Shown here piece after piece: positions 1 to 8,586 of a stretch of 15,405 nt of DNA. Within the stretch, counting starts at the first letter, position 1. The number at the start of each line of letters is the position of its first letter. A model generated the notes under the pieces. It made no database searches. It saw only the letters and a list, made by a program, of their open reading frames with translations, and was not told the origin of the DNA. Both the position numbers and the translations under genes were made by a program. Source of the DNA: an uncultured Marinilabiliaceae bacterium (GTDB taxonomy: Bacteria; Bacteroidota; Bacteroidia; Bacteroidales; Marinilabiliaceae); assembly GCA_905235955.1 (NCBI GenBank), contig CAJONN010000021.1, positions 1 to 15,405 on the forward strand, read 5' to 3'.

Positions 1-174
1 TTTGAGCGAAGCGAGTTAAAATCGTTTAGCGAAGCGAAGATAATTTTTAGCGGAGTGGCAACAGCGACGAGTTCTTTTTGTTACTTTTTCTTGCGGAAAT
101 AAAAAGTAAAAGACTAATGAAAAAGCTGTGTTTGAAAATTTGTTTGTTGTATATTTCTACTTGCGAAACTTGAA
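1..174 (+). repeat. Intergenic repeat fragment ending in the 15-base family end sequence
   Basis: No gene is visible in bases 1-396. The first part carries two close copies of an AGCGAAGCGA-type motif (about 4-14 and 28-38) and a hairpin, TTACTTTTT at 81-89 pairing with AAAAAGTAA at 101-109. It ends in ACTTGCGAAACTTGA at 159-173, the end sequence shared by the other repeats here. Bases 111-128 (AGACTAATGAAAAAGCTG) match the reverse complement of about 13034-13051 in the 12987-13168 element with two differences, so this is a relative of that element. The left end probably lies before the window. The match and hairpin are seen directly; membership of one family is inferred. Confidence 0.6.
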
Positions 175-284
175 AAACTTATTTGAAAAATCACAAACTT
201 CAATCAGAAATGGATAGTTCAAGACAAGTCTATTAGGTTACAATTCAACCAATTTACACAACTCATCTCTTTCGTTTAACCATT

Positions 285-319
285 CAAATAAGAAAAGGAA
301 GTTATCGAAAGAGCCGTAA
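285..319 (+). repeat. 35-base block shared with the 12987-13168 repeat
   Basis: CAAATAAGAAAAG (285-297), eight unrelated bases, then CGAAAGAGCCGTAA (306-319). The same two blocks with the same eight-base spacing occur at 13114-13148 inside the hairpin element before yicC. It lies downstream of tpiA just before its terminator, so it is another piece of the dispersed repeat family. Bases 175-284 between the two pieces show nothing else recognisable. Confidence 0.6.
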
Positions 320-331
320 CATAAAAGACAA

Positions 332-366
332 AAAGAGTGGTTCAGTTTTTCACTAAACCACTCTTT
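332..366 (-). terminator. Intrinsic terminator of the tpiA operon
   Basis: A 15-base-pair stem with one G-U pair (AAAGAGTGGTTCAGT at 332-346 and ACTAAACCACTCTTT at 352-366) encloses a five-base loop. On the minus strand it is followed by a short T run; a longer T run lies on the plus-strand side, so it could work in both directions. It starts 30 bases beyond the tpiA stop codon. Confidence 0.85.
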
Positions 367-396
367 TTTATTTATCCTAAAGGAAGAAACCTTAAA

Positions 397-1155
397 TTAG
401 TTCCAAGCCTTGATGATATCATAGAAGTCGCCAGCTTTGAGCGAAGCGCCACCAATCAGACCACCATCAATGTCAGGCTTAGAGAAGAGCTCAGGTGCAT
501 TTGAGCCTTTGCATGAGCCACCATAGAGTATTGAGGTGTTATCAGCTACAGCTTTGCCATATTTGTCGGCAACAACTGAACGAATGTATGCATGAATTTC
601 TTCAGCTTGGTCAGAAGTTGCAGTTTTGCCAGTACCGATAGCCCAAATTGGCTCGTATGCAATCACAATGTTAGCAAATTGCTCTGCAGAGAGGTGGAAT
701 ACAGAACCTTCAAGCTCTGCTTTTACTACTGCATTTTGCTCGTTAGCTTCACGTTGTGCAAGCGATTCACCAATGCAGAAAATAACTTTGAGGCCGTTAG
801 CAAGAGCCAAGTCAACCTTTGCTTTCAATATTTCTGGAGTCTCATTGTAGTATTCGCGACGCTCTGAGTGACCCAAAATTACGTATTCTGCGCCAGTTGA
901 TTTTACCATAGCTGCAGATACTTCACCTGTGAAAGCACCCTTCTCTTTGTCAGCGCAGTTTTCTGCTGATACGCTGATAAGTTTTGAGTCAACAGTTTTT
1001 ACAACTTCTGTAAGGTGAATGAATGGTGTGCCAAGTATTACTTTGCACTTAGGTGCGTTGGCTTTGAGTATTTCGTTTACTCCTTTTGCCAATTCGATGC
1101 CTTCCTGGAGGGTGTTGTTCATCTTCCAGTTGCCTGCTACAATTTTCTGTCTCAT
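397..1155 (-). CDS. tpiA: Triosephosphate isomerase
   Basis: Cytoplasmic glycolytic and gluconeogenic enzyme that interconverts dihydroxyacetone phosphate and glyceraldehyde 3-phosphate. The 252-residue protein has the usual family length. The N-terminal GNWKMN motif gives the substrate-binding Asn9 and catalytic Lys11; ILGHSERR gives the electrophile His96; [12 protein letters not shown] gives the catalytic base Glu168 and the start of the mobile loop 6; a phosphate-binding YGGS and a GGAS motif lie near the C-terminus. All key residues are intact. It is the last gene of a minus-strand run, 25 bases after the DoxX-type gene, and is followed by a strong terminator, so it is probably co-transcribed with the DUF1599 and DoxX-type genes. 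Identification is near certain. Confidence 0.98.
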   Translation of the reverse strand: MRQKIVAGNWKMNNTLQEGIELAKGVNEILKANAPKCKVILGTPFIHLTEVVKTVDSKLISVSAENCADKEKGAFTGEVSAAMVKSTGAEYVILGHSERREYYNETPEILKAKVDLALANGLKVIFCIGESLAQREANEQNAVVKAELEGSVFHLSAEQFANIVIAYEPIWAIGTGKTATSDQAEEIHAYIRSVVADKYGKAVADNTSILYGGSCKGSNAPELFSKPDIDGGLIGGASLKAGDFYDIIKAWN

Positions 1156-1180
1156 TGTTTTATGTTTATGTATATTTTTG

Positions 1181-2425
1181 TTATTCTTCTGGGTTTTTAT
1201 AACGTCTTTTGTAGTTGTTCAATAGCAATATTACAAAAGCCATTGCAAAGATAACGGATAAAATGGTTAATCGCGCATTTTCCTCTACTATGTTTGTTAA
1301 ATTAGTAGATAATGGGCTCTCTATGAAGCCATCAATGGGAAGGTGATTGATGTGATATTTGGCTATAATAACGCCATTTTGTATAATGATAATGCCCGGA
1401 TTGGAGCGAGTAATGGTTTTCAGCATTGTTTCGTCGGCTTGCAGATAGCTAAAATTGTAGTTGGCTTTGGTATCAACTTGCTTTTGTGCCCCACTACCTG
1501 ATGCTGTTGCTATATACATCTCTTTGTCTTTTATTGTCATTGCCTCAGCTATGTATGCCAAAACCGACAGATGTGCGCTATCTACATCTTCTACTTTAGG
1601 CGATATGGCAAGCACTATCTCTTTCTCGCTGTGCAATATATGATCAGACAATACATTACCTTCATCATCAGTGAGTGTAAAATCGGCAATAGGTGGTGTG
1701 TATCCTTCTGATATTATTTCAGTTTTCGAGTCAATGTATACCCATGTTGAGTCTTCATACGGATAGTTGTTTTCGTCAAACTCCTTCTCTACCCCATCTT
1801 TCTGCAATATAAATGTTGTTTTGTATTCAGGCATCGGAGCGTCATCAGGTATGCGCATCGAAGCATTGATGTCAGTGCCTACAGAGAATGGTCTGAAGTC
1901 AATAATAGGCTCATCTGTAATACCTTTAACTGATATAAGCACACCTGTTATTATACCTATTGTAAGTATATCAATTTTGAGCCATAGCGACAATCGTTTT
2001 CTATATAGTTTTCTGTTGAGAAAAAGATAGATGCTGATGGGTAAGAATATCAGATTTTTGCCAAATGTTTGCCAATTAGTCAGTTTTACAGCGTCGCCGA
2101 AGCAACCACAATCGCTTACCGGGTTGGCTATTGCGATGTAAAGCGTCAGTGGCGTATAGAAGCACATAAAGAGCATTGCAAGCGTTGAAGCTACTCGTTG
2201 TCCTACATTTACAATGAGCATGTATCCTGCCGAAAATTCAACTATATTTTGCAAAACCGACAATGCTAAGCATACACCAAACGGAATATTTTCTAAGTTC
2301 CACGCTACAAAATAATCTTCTATTTTGATAGCACCACCAATGGGGTCGATACACTTTACTACTCCTGAAAATACAAACAATAGTCCGGTAATTATACGTA
2401 GTATTGTTATTATTTTTTCTTTCAT
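1181..2425 (-). CDS. DoxX/MauE-type membrane protein with thioredoxin-like C-terminal region
   Basis: A 414-residue inner-membrane protein. The first 165 residues hold about five hydrophobic segments (near 8-25, 48-72, 78-100, 122-137 and 152-167), the DoxX/MauE-like arrangement. The conserved stretch [11 protein letters not shown] at 101-111 contains Cys106 and Cys108, as in family members linked to thiol redox chemistry. Residues about 175-375 are soluble and look like a thioredoxin fold ([15 protein letters not shown] near 246-260, a strand with [11 protein letters not shown] near 341-351), but have no CxxC pair. A last transmembrane helix spans about 385-403, ending in a basic tail. It lies 11 bases after the DUF1599 gene and before tpiA, a grouping common in Bacteroidetes. 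The true substrate is not known; an envelope redox or quinone-linked role is an inference. Confidence 0.8.
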   Translation of the reverse strand: MKEKIITILRIITGLLFVFSGVVKCIDPIGGAIKIEDYFVAWNLENIPFGVCLALSVLQNIVEFSAGYMLIVNVGQRVASTLAMLFMCFYTPLTLYIAIANPVSDCGCFGDAVKLTNWQTFGKNLIFLPISIYLFLNRKLYRKRLSLWLKIDILTIGIITGVLISVKGITDEPIIDFRPFSVGTDINASMRIPDDAPMPEYKTTFILQKDGVEKEFDENNYPYEDSTWVYIDSKTEIISEGYTPPIADFTLTDDEGNVLSDHILHSEKEIVLAISPKVEDVDSAHLSVLAYIAEAMTIKDKEMYIATASGSGAQKQVDTKANYNFSYLQADETMLKTITRSNPGIIIIQNGVIIAKYHINHLPIDGFIESPLSTNLTNIVEENARLTILSVIFAMAFVILLLNNYKRRYKNPEE

Positions 2426-2436
2426 AATTCTAAGTT

Positions 2437-2982
2437 TTATTCCGGAAAGTCTAACTTTATTATAGCAAATATAGCATAGTTTATCATATCCATATAGTTT
2501 GCATCTATACCTTCTGATATTATGGTAGCACCATTGTGATCTTCTATCTCTTTGGTGCGATTTATTTTCATCAATATAAGGTCAGTTATCGAACTTATTC
2601 TCATGTCGCGCCAAGCCTCGTCGTAGTCATGGTTTTTGTTGCTCATGAGTGCTTGTGCAGCCTTTATTTTGTTCTGATAGAGTTCAGTAGCTTGTTCGTG
2701 GGGCATGTTTGGCTCGTCGGTGTAGCCAAGTTCGAGTTGTATGAGCGCCATTGCTGCGTAGTTTACTATGCCAATAAATTCAGGTCTGACACCTTCAGCT
2801 ATTTTGCTCTCTTTTTTGTTTTCGAGGCTTCTTATTCTGCGAGCTTTTATCATTATTTGGTCGGTCAGCGATGTTGGTCGCATTATGCGCCATGCTGTGC
2901 CGTAGTCTTTCATTTTCTTTGTAAAAATATCTTCACATACCTTTGTAGCATGTTCAAATTGTGTATCGGTTTTTGTTGGCAT
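2437..2982 (-). CDS. DUF1599 protein with two tandem copies of the domain
   Basis: A 181-residue soluble protein with no signal peptide. It is an internal duplication: residues about 13-88 (KKMKDYGTAWRIMR, SLTDQIMIKARRIR, AEGVRPEFIGIVNYA) are repeated at about 105-178 (NKNHDYDEAWRDMR, SITDLILMKINRTKEIE, SEGIDANYMDMINYA). The D-Y-x-x-A-W-R-x-M-R and I/V-N-Y-A signatures occur once in each half, as in DUF1599 proteins of Bacteroidetes. The biochemical role is unknown; the conserved polar residues of each repeat could form a ligand or metal site. It heads the group DUF1599-DoxX-tpiA. A poor promoter match (TATTTTAG on the minus strand, about 30 bases upstream) lies before it, and no terminator separates it from the thioredoxin-fold gene, so read-through from upstream is possible. 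Confidence 0.85.
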   Translation of the reverse strand: MPTKTDTQFEHATKVCEDIFTKKMKDYGTAWRIMRPTSLTDQIMIKARRIRSLENKKESKIAEGVRPEFIGIVNYAAMALIQLELGYTDEPNMPHEQATELYQNKIKAAQALMSNKNHDYDEAWRDMRISSITDLILMKINRTKEIEDHNGATIISEGIDANYMDMINYAIFAIIKLDFPE

Positions 2983-3059
2983 TGTTCTCTGTTTTTTGTT
3001 TTGCTAAAATATGATTTTTTTGTCTAAAACGAAGTCATATTACTCTTCTTACTTATATT

Positions 3060-3596
3060 CTACTCTAATAATTGCTTGATTTTTTTTCTTATTCGACGAA
3101 ACGATTTTCTATAAAATTCATCTTCCAATGCCACTATTGTTCCGTTTTTATCACTAATTATAATTCGGGGTATACTGGCCTTAGAAGTCGCAAACTGCTT
3201 AAATATCAATTCATTAACATCAAACGAGAGTGAATAACTAATACCTTTTTTAGCATTTTCAAGCCTAAAGTTGGCAGTGTCTTGTGCAAAATCTTCGCTA
3301 AAAGCTACTATGAATATATCTTTTTTGTTTTTGTATTTTTTCCAGATAAGGTCTTCAATTGCAAGCATTTGTCCCTGACTATACGGACACCACGATGCTA
3401 CAAATTGTACGATGCACGTCTGCCCACGCAACACATCGCTGTCGAGCGTGTCGCCACTGAGGGTTACAAACTGAAACGATGGCAGTTCACTACCTACTTC
3501 AACTATAAAATGCCCTGTATCGTCTCTCCTATACGGATTTTGAGCTATGCCAGATGTTATTGACACTGCCAACAATACAGTTACAAACAATTTCAT
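3060..3596 (-). CDS. Exported thioredoxin-fold (TlpA/AhpC-like) protein with C-P-Y-S active site
   Basis: A 178-residue protein starting with a hydrophobic signal sequence (cleavage likely after Ala18 of SGIAQ), so it probably acts in the periplasm. Residues about 31-60 match the redoxin N-terminus (VGSELPSFQFVTLSGDTL). FVASWCPYSQ at 65-74 is the active-site region, where TlpA/ResA proteins usually have WCxxC: here Cys70 is present but the resolving cysteine is Ser73. A cis-proline candidate is Pro143 in SIPRI. The only other cysteine in the mature protein is Cys61. This suggests a one-cysteine thiol enzyme, either peroxidase-like or trapping mixed disulfides, rather than a standard disulfide reductase. 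It starts 10 bases after the LytTR regulator stop codon, so the two are probably one transcript. Confidence 0.8.
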   Translation of the reverse strand: MKLFVTVLLAVSITSGIAQNPYRRDDTGHFIVEVGSELPSFQFVTLSGDTLDSDVLRGQTCIVQFVASWCPYSQGQMLAIEDLIWKKYKNKKDIFIVAFSEDFAQDTANFRLENAKKGISYSLSFDVNELIFKQFATSKASIPRIIISDKNGTIVALEDEFYRKSFRRIRKKIKQLLE

Positions 3597-3606
3597 TTAC
3601 AGATAG

Positions 3607-4359
3607 TTAAATAACATCAGTAAGATTTTTCACAATATCTTTGAACGACTTGCCCACTGGCACTGTTTTGTCGCCCAAAAGCAACTCGATGCTATTGTTG
3701 CTTATGCTTTTAATATATCGTTTGCCTATGGCGTGTGAGCGGTGTGTGCGCACTACAAATTTTTCTGGTATTTTTTCTATGAAGTCTTTCATTGTTGTAT
3801 GTATCGTTACTCGGCGTGTAGGCGTAAGCACCGATATGTAGTTTTCTAAGGCTTCAATATGTATTATTTCAGAGTATCTTATTTTGTATATAGCGCCAGA
3901 GTTGTCTTTGATGTATATTTCGCTATCGTCAGTATCTGGTTGTTTCTGACGTTGTTCGGAATCAGATATTTCGTTGTTATCCTCAATAGCCGAAATGCCA
4001 AGTGCGGCTTTAGCTTTGCTTATTGCCTTATGAAAACGTGTGTAGTTTACAGGTTTTAGCAAATAGTCGCACACATCATATTCATACGATTCAAGTGCAT
4101 ATTTTTCTTGCGATGAATATATGATTATTTGTGTATTGTGTACGTCAACTGATTTTATAAAGTCGAGCCCACTCATTTCAGGCATTTCAATGTCGAGGAA
4201 GATAATGTCTATTGGCTTCTGTGATATGGTGAGGAAATCAATAGCGTCAATGGCATTGTCGAATGTGTTTAGTAACGAAACCACTGATGTTCGACGTATG
4301 AAGTCAGACATTAGCCTTGTTGAAAATATGTCGTCATCTACGATGATACAATTTAGCAT
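3607..4359 (-). CDS. LytTR-family response regulator
   Basis: A two-domain transcription regulator. Numbered from the start chosen here (250 residues), residues 3-118 are a receiver domain with acidic Asp8-Asp10, the phosphoacceptor Asp56 in FLDIEMP, Ser82/Ser83 and Lys102 in LLKPVNY. Residues about 146-245 are a LytTR DNA-binding domain (IYIKDNSGAIYKIRYSEIIHIEALENY and RTHRSHAIGKRYI). A longer reading frame starts at 4392 (MDVKHLQTQQN before MLNC), but a -7 box at 4405-4412 would leave that start a leader of only a few bases, so the start at 4359 is preferred. No sensor kinase gene lies next to it, so it is an orphan here. The downstream partner is the C-P-Y-S thioredoxin-like gene; upstream, beyond a terminator, is siaBC. 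Confidence 0.92.
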   Translation of the reverse strand: MLNCIIVDDDIFSTRLMSDFIRRTSVVSLLNTFDNAIDAIDFLTISQKPIDIIFLDIEMPEMSGLDFIKSVDVHNTQIIIYSSQEKYALESYEYDVCDYLLKPVNYTRFHKAISKAKAALGISAIEDNNEISDSEQRQKQPDTDDSEIYIKDNSGAIYKIRYSEIIHIEALENYISVLTPTRRVTIHTTMKDFIEKIPEKFVVRTHRSHAIGKRYIKSISNNSIELLLGDKTVPVGKSFKDIVKNLTDVI

Positions 4360-4404
4360 ATTTTGTTGTGTTTGTAGATGTTTTACATCCATTCGTTACG
4401 TCTA

Positions 4405-4412
4405 CAAAGATA
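4405..4412 (-). promoter_or_regulatory. Bacteroidetes -7 box for the LytTR regulator gene
   Basis: On the minus strand this reads TATCTTTG, an exact match to the Bacteroidetes TAnnTTTG box. A TTTC lies about 19 bases further upstream as a weak -33 element. Transcription would begin near 4398, which favours translation from 4359 rather than from 4392. Confidence 0.6.
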
Positions 4413-4543
4413 TATTTTTATTGTTTAAAATGAAAGTTATTAAGTATTTTGATATAAAGATTTTTTATTTTAATATTAACTTAATTCCAAATTTACATTC
4501 TATCAAACTTTTTACCTATAGATTATTAAACCATAAAACAAAA

Positions 4544-4572
4544 AGGTCTATACTATTTTTTAGTACAGACCT
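4544..4572 (-). terminator. Intrinsic terminator after siaC
   Basis: Arms AGGTCT-A-TACTA (4544-4555) and TAGTA-C-AGACCT (4561-4572) pair with a single A/C mismatch around a five-base loop. On the minus strand the stem is followed by TTTTGTTTTA. It lies 28 bases beyond the siaC stop and separates siaBC from the LytTR gene. Confidence 0.85.
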
Positions 4573-4599
4573 CATAGAATAAATATTTTTTATTTTATC

Positions 4600-4983
4600 T
4601 TAAAATGTCTTATTCTCAACAAGTGAAATTGGGCATGTAAGTATAGACTGATAGTCTTCACCACTTTCATACATATCTTCATCGTCTTCGTCGTAATACC
4701 AGAAGATTTCTATTGTCCAACCTTTTCTGTACATCACCTCCAGACGTTTGAATATGTCAAGTATACACTTCGAACTACTTGTATTGAAGTATTCAAGTTT
4801 TATTTTTACTTGTGTTGTTTTGGGATCGTTGTCACTATATTCGCCAAGCCATTCGATAAGTGGTTTGTAGAATTCTATCGAATTTTCTGGTATTGAGCGT
4901 CCCTTTATCTCAATAATGCCTTTTTCGGGATCCATTGAGATGTATGGCGTTTTCGGACTTTCTTCTATAGTTATCTTTTCCAT
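4600..4983 (-). CDS. siaC: SiaC-family regulatory phosphoprotein (DUF1987)
   Basis: A 127-residue cytoplasmic protein that fits DUF1987 along its full length: TPYISMDPEKGIIEIKGRS at 12-30 followed by IPEN, then LEYFNTSSSK at 63-72, and the acidic FWYYDEDDEDMYESGEDY at 94-111. In Pseudomonas aeruginosa SiaC, the serine/threonine kinase SiaB phosphorylates Thr68 and the unphosphorylated form acts on a partner enzyme. Here Thr68 lies in the YFNTSS motif at the same number, so the phosphosite is kept. The SiaB-type kinase gene is immediately upstream, 31 bases away, which supports a kinase-substrate pair. No SiaA phosphatase or SiaD diguanylate cyclase is present in the window, so the output is unknown. 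The gene symbol is by family similarity. Confidence 0.88.
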   Translation of the reverse strand: MEKITIEESPKTPYISMDPEKGIIEIKGRSIPENSIEFYKPLIEWLGEYSDNDPKTTQVKIKLEYFNTSSSKCILDIFKRLEVMYRKGWTIEIFWYYDEDDEDMYESGEDYQSILTCPISLVENKTF

Positions 4984-5014
4984 TTGTCGTAGTTGTTTGC
5001 CGTTTTTCTATAAT

Positions 5015-5569
5015 TCAATTGATAGTTACATCGAAAGAGTAAAAGAGCATATCGGGTGCTCCTTTTACTGGCAAAAATTGATATTTCAGTTTGTTACCAG
5101 TTTTTCGTGCCATGTCAATCATACCGATGCCAGCTCCACCTTTTTCAGAGAATGCAGAATTGTTTATTGTTTCTCTGTACAAGCGTTTTATTTCGTCTGT
5201 GCTAAGTTTGTTGAGTTGGTCTATCTTGTTTTTAAGGTAATGTTCTTGTTCTTTTTTTATGAAGTTTCCTGTCGTAACTCTGCATCCGTTATCTTCTTTT
5301 ACCATTACTATTGCGCCTATTTTGCTCGAGTTGAACACTGGCACCAATTCACTAATGGGCTCTATGTGATGATAAAGATTCTGAATGCATTCAACAAATA
5401 CGTGGAAAGCTTTTTTTCTAATATTTTCGTTTTCGATATTGTTGTTCAAATTCTCTTCCATTGACGGCAACAAAGAGTCGATGTAGTCTGACGTAAAGTC
5501 TCCTACATGCTCGAGAATGACCTGATTGGTCTCTTTCTCACTAACCCATTTGTTTATGTCAAACTCCAT
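5015..5569 (-). CDS. siaB: SiaB-family protein kinase (DUF6272)
   Basis: A 184-residue cytoplasmic protein of the SiaB/DUF6272 family, related to the GHKL ATPase fold of anti-sigma kinases such as RsbW. The N-box-like helix at about 55-68 (HVFVECIQNLYHH) has Glu60 and Asn64 for Mg-ATP binding. The glycine-rich G-box EKGGAGIGMIDMARKTG at 142-158 forms the ATP lid. The C-terminus ends in the usual strand pair (LKYQFLP, LFYSFDVTI). It is predicted to phosphorylate the SiaC protein encoded 31 bases downstream. A good -7 box precedes it at 5595-5602, giving a short leader. The order kinase then substrate, closed by a terminator, makes a two-gene operon. The fold and partner are well supported; the stimulus is unknown. 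Confidence 0.85.
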   Translation of the reverse strand: MEFDINKWVSEKETNQVILEHVGDFTSDYIDSLLPSMEENLNNNIENENIRKKAFHVFVECIQNLYHHIEPISELVPVFNSSKIGAIVMVKEDNGCRVTTGNFIKKEQEHYLKNKIDQLNKLSTDEIKRLYRETINNSAFSEKGGAGIGMIDMARKTGNKLKYQFLPVKGAPDMLFYSFDVTIN

Positions 5570-5594
5570 ACTTGTTTTTAGTCTTTTGACGCGA

Positions 5595-5602
5595 CAAATA
5601 TA
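5595..5602 (-). promoter_or_regulatory. -7 box for siaBC
   Basis: Reads TATATTTG on the minus strand, an exact TAnnTTTG match, 25 bases before the siaB start codon. No convincing TTTG/TTG is seen 19-21 bases upstream of it, so only the -7 half is supported. Confidence 0.5.
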
Positions 5603-5761
5603 ATTATTGTTACTGATATAACACTAATTATGATACTCTTTTTTTTACATTTTTTTTAATATAGATGTTCTATATGTTTTATTGGAGTTTTATTCTGATT
5701 TTTCTATTTTCAATCGCTTTTTGATTTCATTCGACACAAAACGTCAAATTTCATCAGTCGT

Positions 5762-8569
5762 TTATTTTTCCAAATAACTTTTCAAATATTGTCCGGTGTA
5801 TGAGTTTTCTTGCATAACTACTTGTTCGGGTGTGCCTTGTGCCACTACTTCGCCACCAGCATCGCCACCATCTGGTCCCATATCTATAATCCAATCGGCA
5901 TTTTTTATTATGTCCATATTGTGTTCTATTATTAGTAGCGAATGACCTTTTTCTATGAGCGAGTTGAAGGCTTTCATTAGTTTGTTGATATCGTGAAAAT
6001 GTAGACCGGTGGTTGGTTCGTCGAAGATGAAGAGTGTTGGTCCTTGTTGCTCGTCGGCTAAGAAGGCTGCAAGTTTTACGCGTTGTGTTTCGCCACCACT
6101 AAGTGTGCTTGACGATTGCCCGAGTTTGATGTAACCTAAACCTACGTCTTGCAGTGGTTTGAGACGAGATATGATGCGTTGTTCACTGACTCCTATTTTG
6201 TTATTATCAGCCGATGCACTAAAGAATTCTATGGCCTGATTGATGGTCATGTTGAGTATGTCGAAGATGTTTTTGTTGCGGTAGGTTACTTCGAGTATGT
6301 CGTCTTTGAATCGCCTGCCGTGACACTCTTCGCACTCTATGCTTATGTCAGCCATAAATTGCATTTCGATGTGTATAACGCCTTCACCTTGGCATGCTTC
6401 ACATCGTCCACCTTGTGCATTGAAGGAAAAGTGTGTGGCTGTGTAGCCGCATTGTTTCGACAATTGCTGGGCTGCCATTAGTTTACGTATTTCGTCGTAA
6501 GCTTTGATGTAGGTAGCTGGATTGGAACGTGTGCTTTTACCTATCGGATTTTGGTCAATAAATTCTACGTTGGTGAGTGCTCTAATGTCGCCCGTAAGTC
6601 CGCCAAATGAGCCTGTTTGTTCTTGATTGGCGAGCCCGAGTGCTTTGCATATAGCTGGGTAGAATATTTTTGATATGAGTGTCGACTTGCCTGAGCCACT
6701 TACGCCTGTAACTACGGTCATTACGTTGAGTGGTATTTGTACGTCGATGTTGCGTAGGTTGTTTTCTGTAGCATGACTGATGGTTATACTACGGTTCCAT
6801 GCTCGTCTTGACTGTGGCGTATCTATTTTGAGCACATTGTTTAAATATTTGGTAGTAAGTGTGTTGGCATTATCCTTTAATTGGTCAAAATTGCCCTGAT
6901 ATACTACTTCGCCACCCAGTCGGCCTGCTTCTGGTCCTATATCTATTATATAGTCGGCTGCGCGAATGATGTCTTCATCGTGCTCTACTACTACTACTGT
7001 GTTGCCAAGGTCGCGTAGTTTGCGCAACACTTTGATGAGTTTGATGGTGTCGCGCGAATGTAGTCCAATGCTTGGTTCATCGAGTATATAGAGCGAACCT
7101 ATGAGGCTGCTCCCCAACGATGTAGCTATGTTGATGCGCTGACTTTCACCACCTGAGAGTGTCGACGATTGGCGGTTGAGTGTAAGATAGTCGAGTCCCA
7201 CTTCGCACAATATGTTGATGCGTGTGCGTATTTCGGTGAGTGGTCGTTCAGCTATTTTTTTTTCATGCTCAGTAAGTTGCACGCTATCAGCCCATTGTTT
7301 GAGCTGACTAATGGGCATAGAGACAAGTTGAGTTATGGTATGCCCTGCTACTTGTATGTAGGTAGCCTCTTTGCGTAGTCGGAGTCCGTTACATTCCGGA
7401 CATGTAGTTTTGCCCCGATATCGGGAGAGGATAACTCTATATTGTATTTTATATTGTTGTTCTTTAGCAAAATCAAAAAAAGCGTCAATGCCGTAAATGC
7501 CTTTACCACCTTTCCAAAGTAGTTGTTTTTCTTTGTCAGATAGCTCGTAATAGGGGCGATGCACGGGGAAGTTGAGTTTGCTCACGGCTATCATAAAGTC
7601 GTGTTTCCACTCACTTAGTTTTGGTCCTACCCAACAAGCCACACAATCGTCGGCTACGCTTTTGCTTTTGTCTGGTATGACAAGGTTTTCGTCGATGCCA
7701 ATGATGTTGCCAAAGCCTTCGCAAACGGGGCATGCGCCAATAGGGCTATTGAATGTAAAGAGATGAATGGTGGGTTCTTCAAAACGTATACCATCGGCTT
7801 CGTAACGATCAGAGAAGTGTTTATCAGTAAACGAGTTAGCACTATCATATATGCGCACGATGCAGTTATTGTCGCCTTCGTAGAAGGCCGTACCAATAGA
7901 GTCAGCAAGGCGTGTGAGTGTATCGGCTTCTTTGTTGGCAGCAAGGCGATCGATGACCAGATTGAGCTTTTTGTTGGTTGGCAAAGTAGCTATGCTTTGT
8001 TCGTCGAGACGAATAAATTCTCCGTTGACTTCTACTCGGCTAAAACCTTGTTGCATAAGTGCTTTGATGCGGTCAGTAAGATTGCCATCAGTAGTGTTGA
8101 GCGGACAGAGAATAGCAAGTTTGGTTCCTTCAGGCAAAGCTGTGATGTAGTCAACTACATCGGTAATGGTGTCGCGCTTCACTTCCTGCCCTGATATGGG
8201 TGAAATGGTGTGCCCTATGCGTGCAAAAAGGAGTTTGAGATAGTCGTATATTTCGGTTGATGTACCAACGGTAGAGCGAGGGTTGCGGGTGTTGACTTTT
8301 TGCTCTATAGCAATGGCAGGCGGAATGCCTTTGATGTAATCAACTTCAGGCTTGTTGTTTCTACCCAGAAATTGTCGGGCGTATGAATTGAGGCTTTCAA
8401 CATATCGGCGTTGTCCTTCAGCATAAAGTGTGTCGAAAGCGAGTGACGATTTGCCAGAGCCACTGACACCAGTGATAACTGTAAATTTGTTGCGTGGTAT
8501 TTTTATGTCGATGCCCTTGAGGTTGTTGACGCGAGCGTTTTTTATCTCTATTTCTTTGGGTTGAGCCAT
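5762..8569 (-). CDS. uvrA: UvrABC excinuclease subunit A
   Basis: DNA-damage sensor of nucleotide excision repair; an ABC-type ATPase dimer that scans DNA and loads UvrB. From the ATG at 8569 it is 935 residues, close to the 940 of E. coli. Seen in order: Walker A GVSGSGKS at 34-41; CPVC at 280-283; CPEC at 390-393; signature LSGGES at 471-476 with ILDEP at 495-499; second Walker A near 622-630; a complete C-terminal zinc finger with Cys723, 726, 746 and 749; second LSGGET at 823-828 with [11 protein letters not shown] at 850-860. The first CxxC of the N-terminal zinc module is missing (residues 255-270). The frame stays open upstream to 8617, but that adds 16 residues encoded inside a repeat end and upstream of the -7 box, so 8569 is chosen. 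The gene is monocistronic. Confidence 0.97.
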   Translation of the reverse strand: MAQPKEIEIKNARVNNLKGIDIKIPRNKFTVITGVSGSGKSSLAFDTLYAEGQRRYVESLNSYARQFLGRNNKPEVDYIKGIPPAIAIEQKVNTRNPRSTVGTSTEIYDYLKLLFARIGHTISPISGQEVKRDTITDVVDYITALPEGTKLAILCPLNTTDGNLTDRIKALMQQGFSRVEVNGEFIRLDEQSIATLPTNKKLNLVIDRLAANKEADTLTRLADSIGTAFYEGDNNCIVRIYDSANSFTDKHFSDRYEADGIRFEEPTIHLFTFNSPIGACPVCEGFGNIIGIDENLVIPDKSKSVADDCVACWVGPKLSEWKHDFMIAVSKLNFPVHRPYYELSDKEKQLLWKGGKGIYGIDAFFDFAKEQQYKIQYRVILSRYRGKTTCPECNGLRLRKEATYIQVAGHTITQLVSMPISQLKQWADSVQLTEHEKKIAERPLTEIRTRINILCEVGLDYLTLNRQSSTLSGGESQRINIATSLGSSLIGSLYILDEPSIGLHSRDTIKLIKVLRKLRDLGNTVVVVEHDEDIIRAADYIIDIGPEAGRLGGEVVYQGNFDQLKDNANTLTTKYLNNVLKIDTPQSRRAWNRSITISHATENNLRNIDVQIPLNVMTVVTGVSGSGKSTLISKIFYPAICKALGLANQEQTGSFGGLTGDIRALTNVEFIDQNPIGKSTRSNPATYIKAYDEIRKLMAAQQLSKQCGYTATHFSFNAQGGRCEACQGEGVIHIEMQFMADISIECEECHGRRFKDDILEVTYRNKNIFDILNMTINQAIEFFSASADNNKIGVSEQRIISRLKPLQDVGLGYIKLGQSSSTLSGGETQRVKLAAFLADEQQGPTLFIFDEPTTGLHFHDINKLMKAFNSLIEKGHSLLIIEHNMDIIKNADWIIDMGPDGGDAGGEVVAQGTPEQVVMQENSYTGQYLKSYLEK

Positions 8570-8586
8570 TGTTTGCTTTTTATGGA

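Noticed and set aside
1..174. CRISPR-like or tandem array from the recurring AGCGAAGCGA motifs
   Set aside because: Spacing is irregular, units are too short, and no cas gene is in the window.
2536..3027. 163-codon plus-strand open frame opposite the DUF1599 gene
   Set aside because: The minus-strand protein is clearly real with a duplicated domain; the plus frame has unusual Phe/Cys/Tyr-rich composition typical of an antisense shadow. The same reasoning removes the frames at 4916-5464, 7763-8194 and 13370-13903.
5659..5675. Short palindrome ATATAGA-TGT-TCTATAT between siaB and uvrA as a uvrA terminator
   Set aside because: On the minus strand it is followed by an A run, not T, and the stem has almost no G-C pairs; an operator is possible but unsupported.
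5729..5760. CTGATGA and GAA on the minus strand downstream of uvrA, like a hammerhead ribozyme core
   Set aside because: No matching outer stems or cleavage site could be found, so it is chance similarity.
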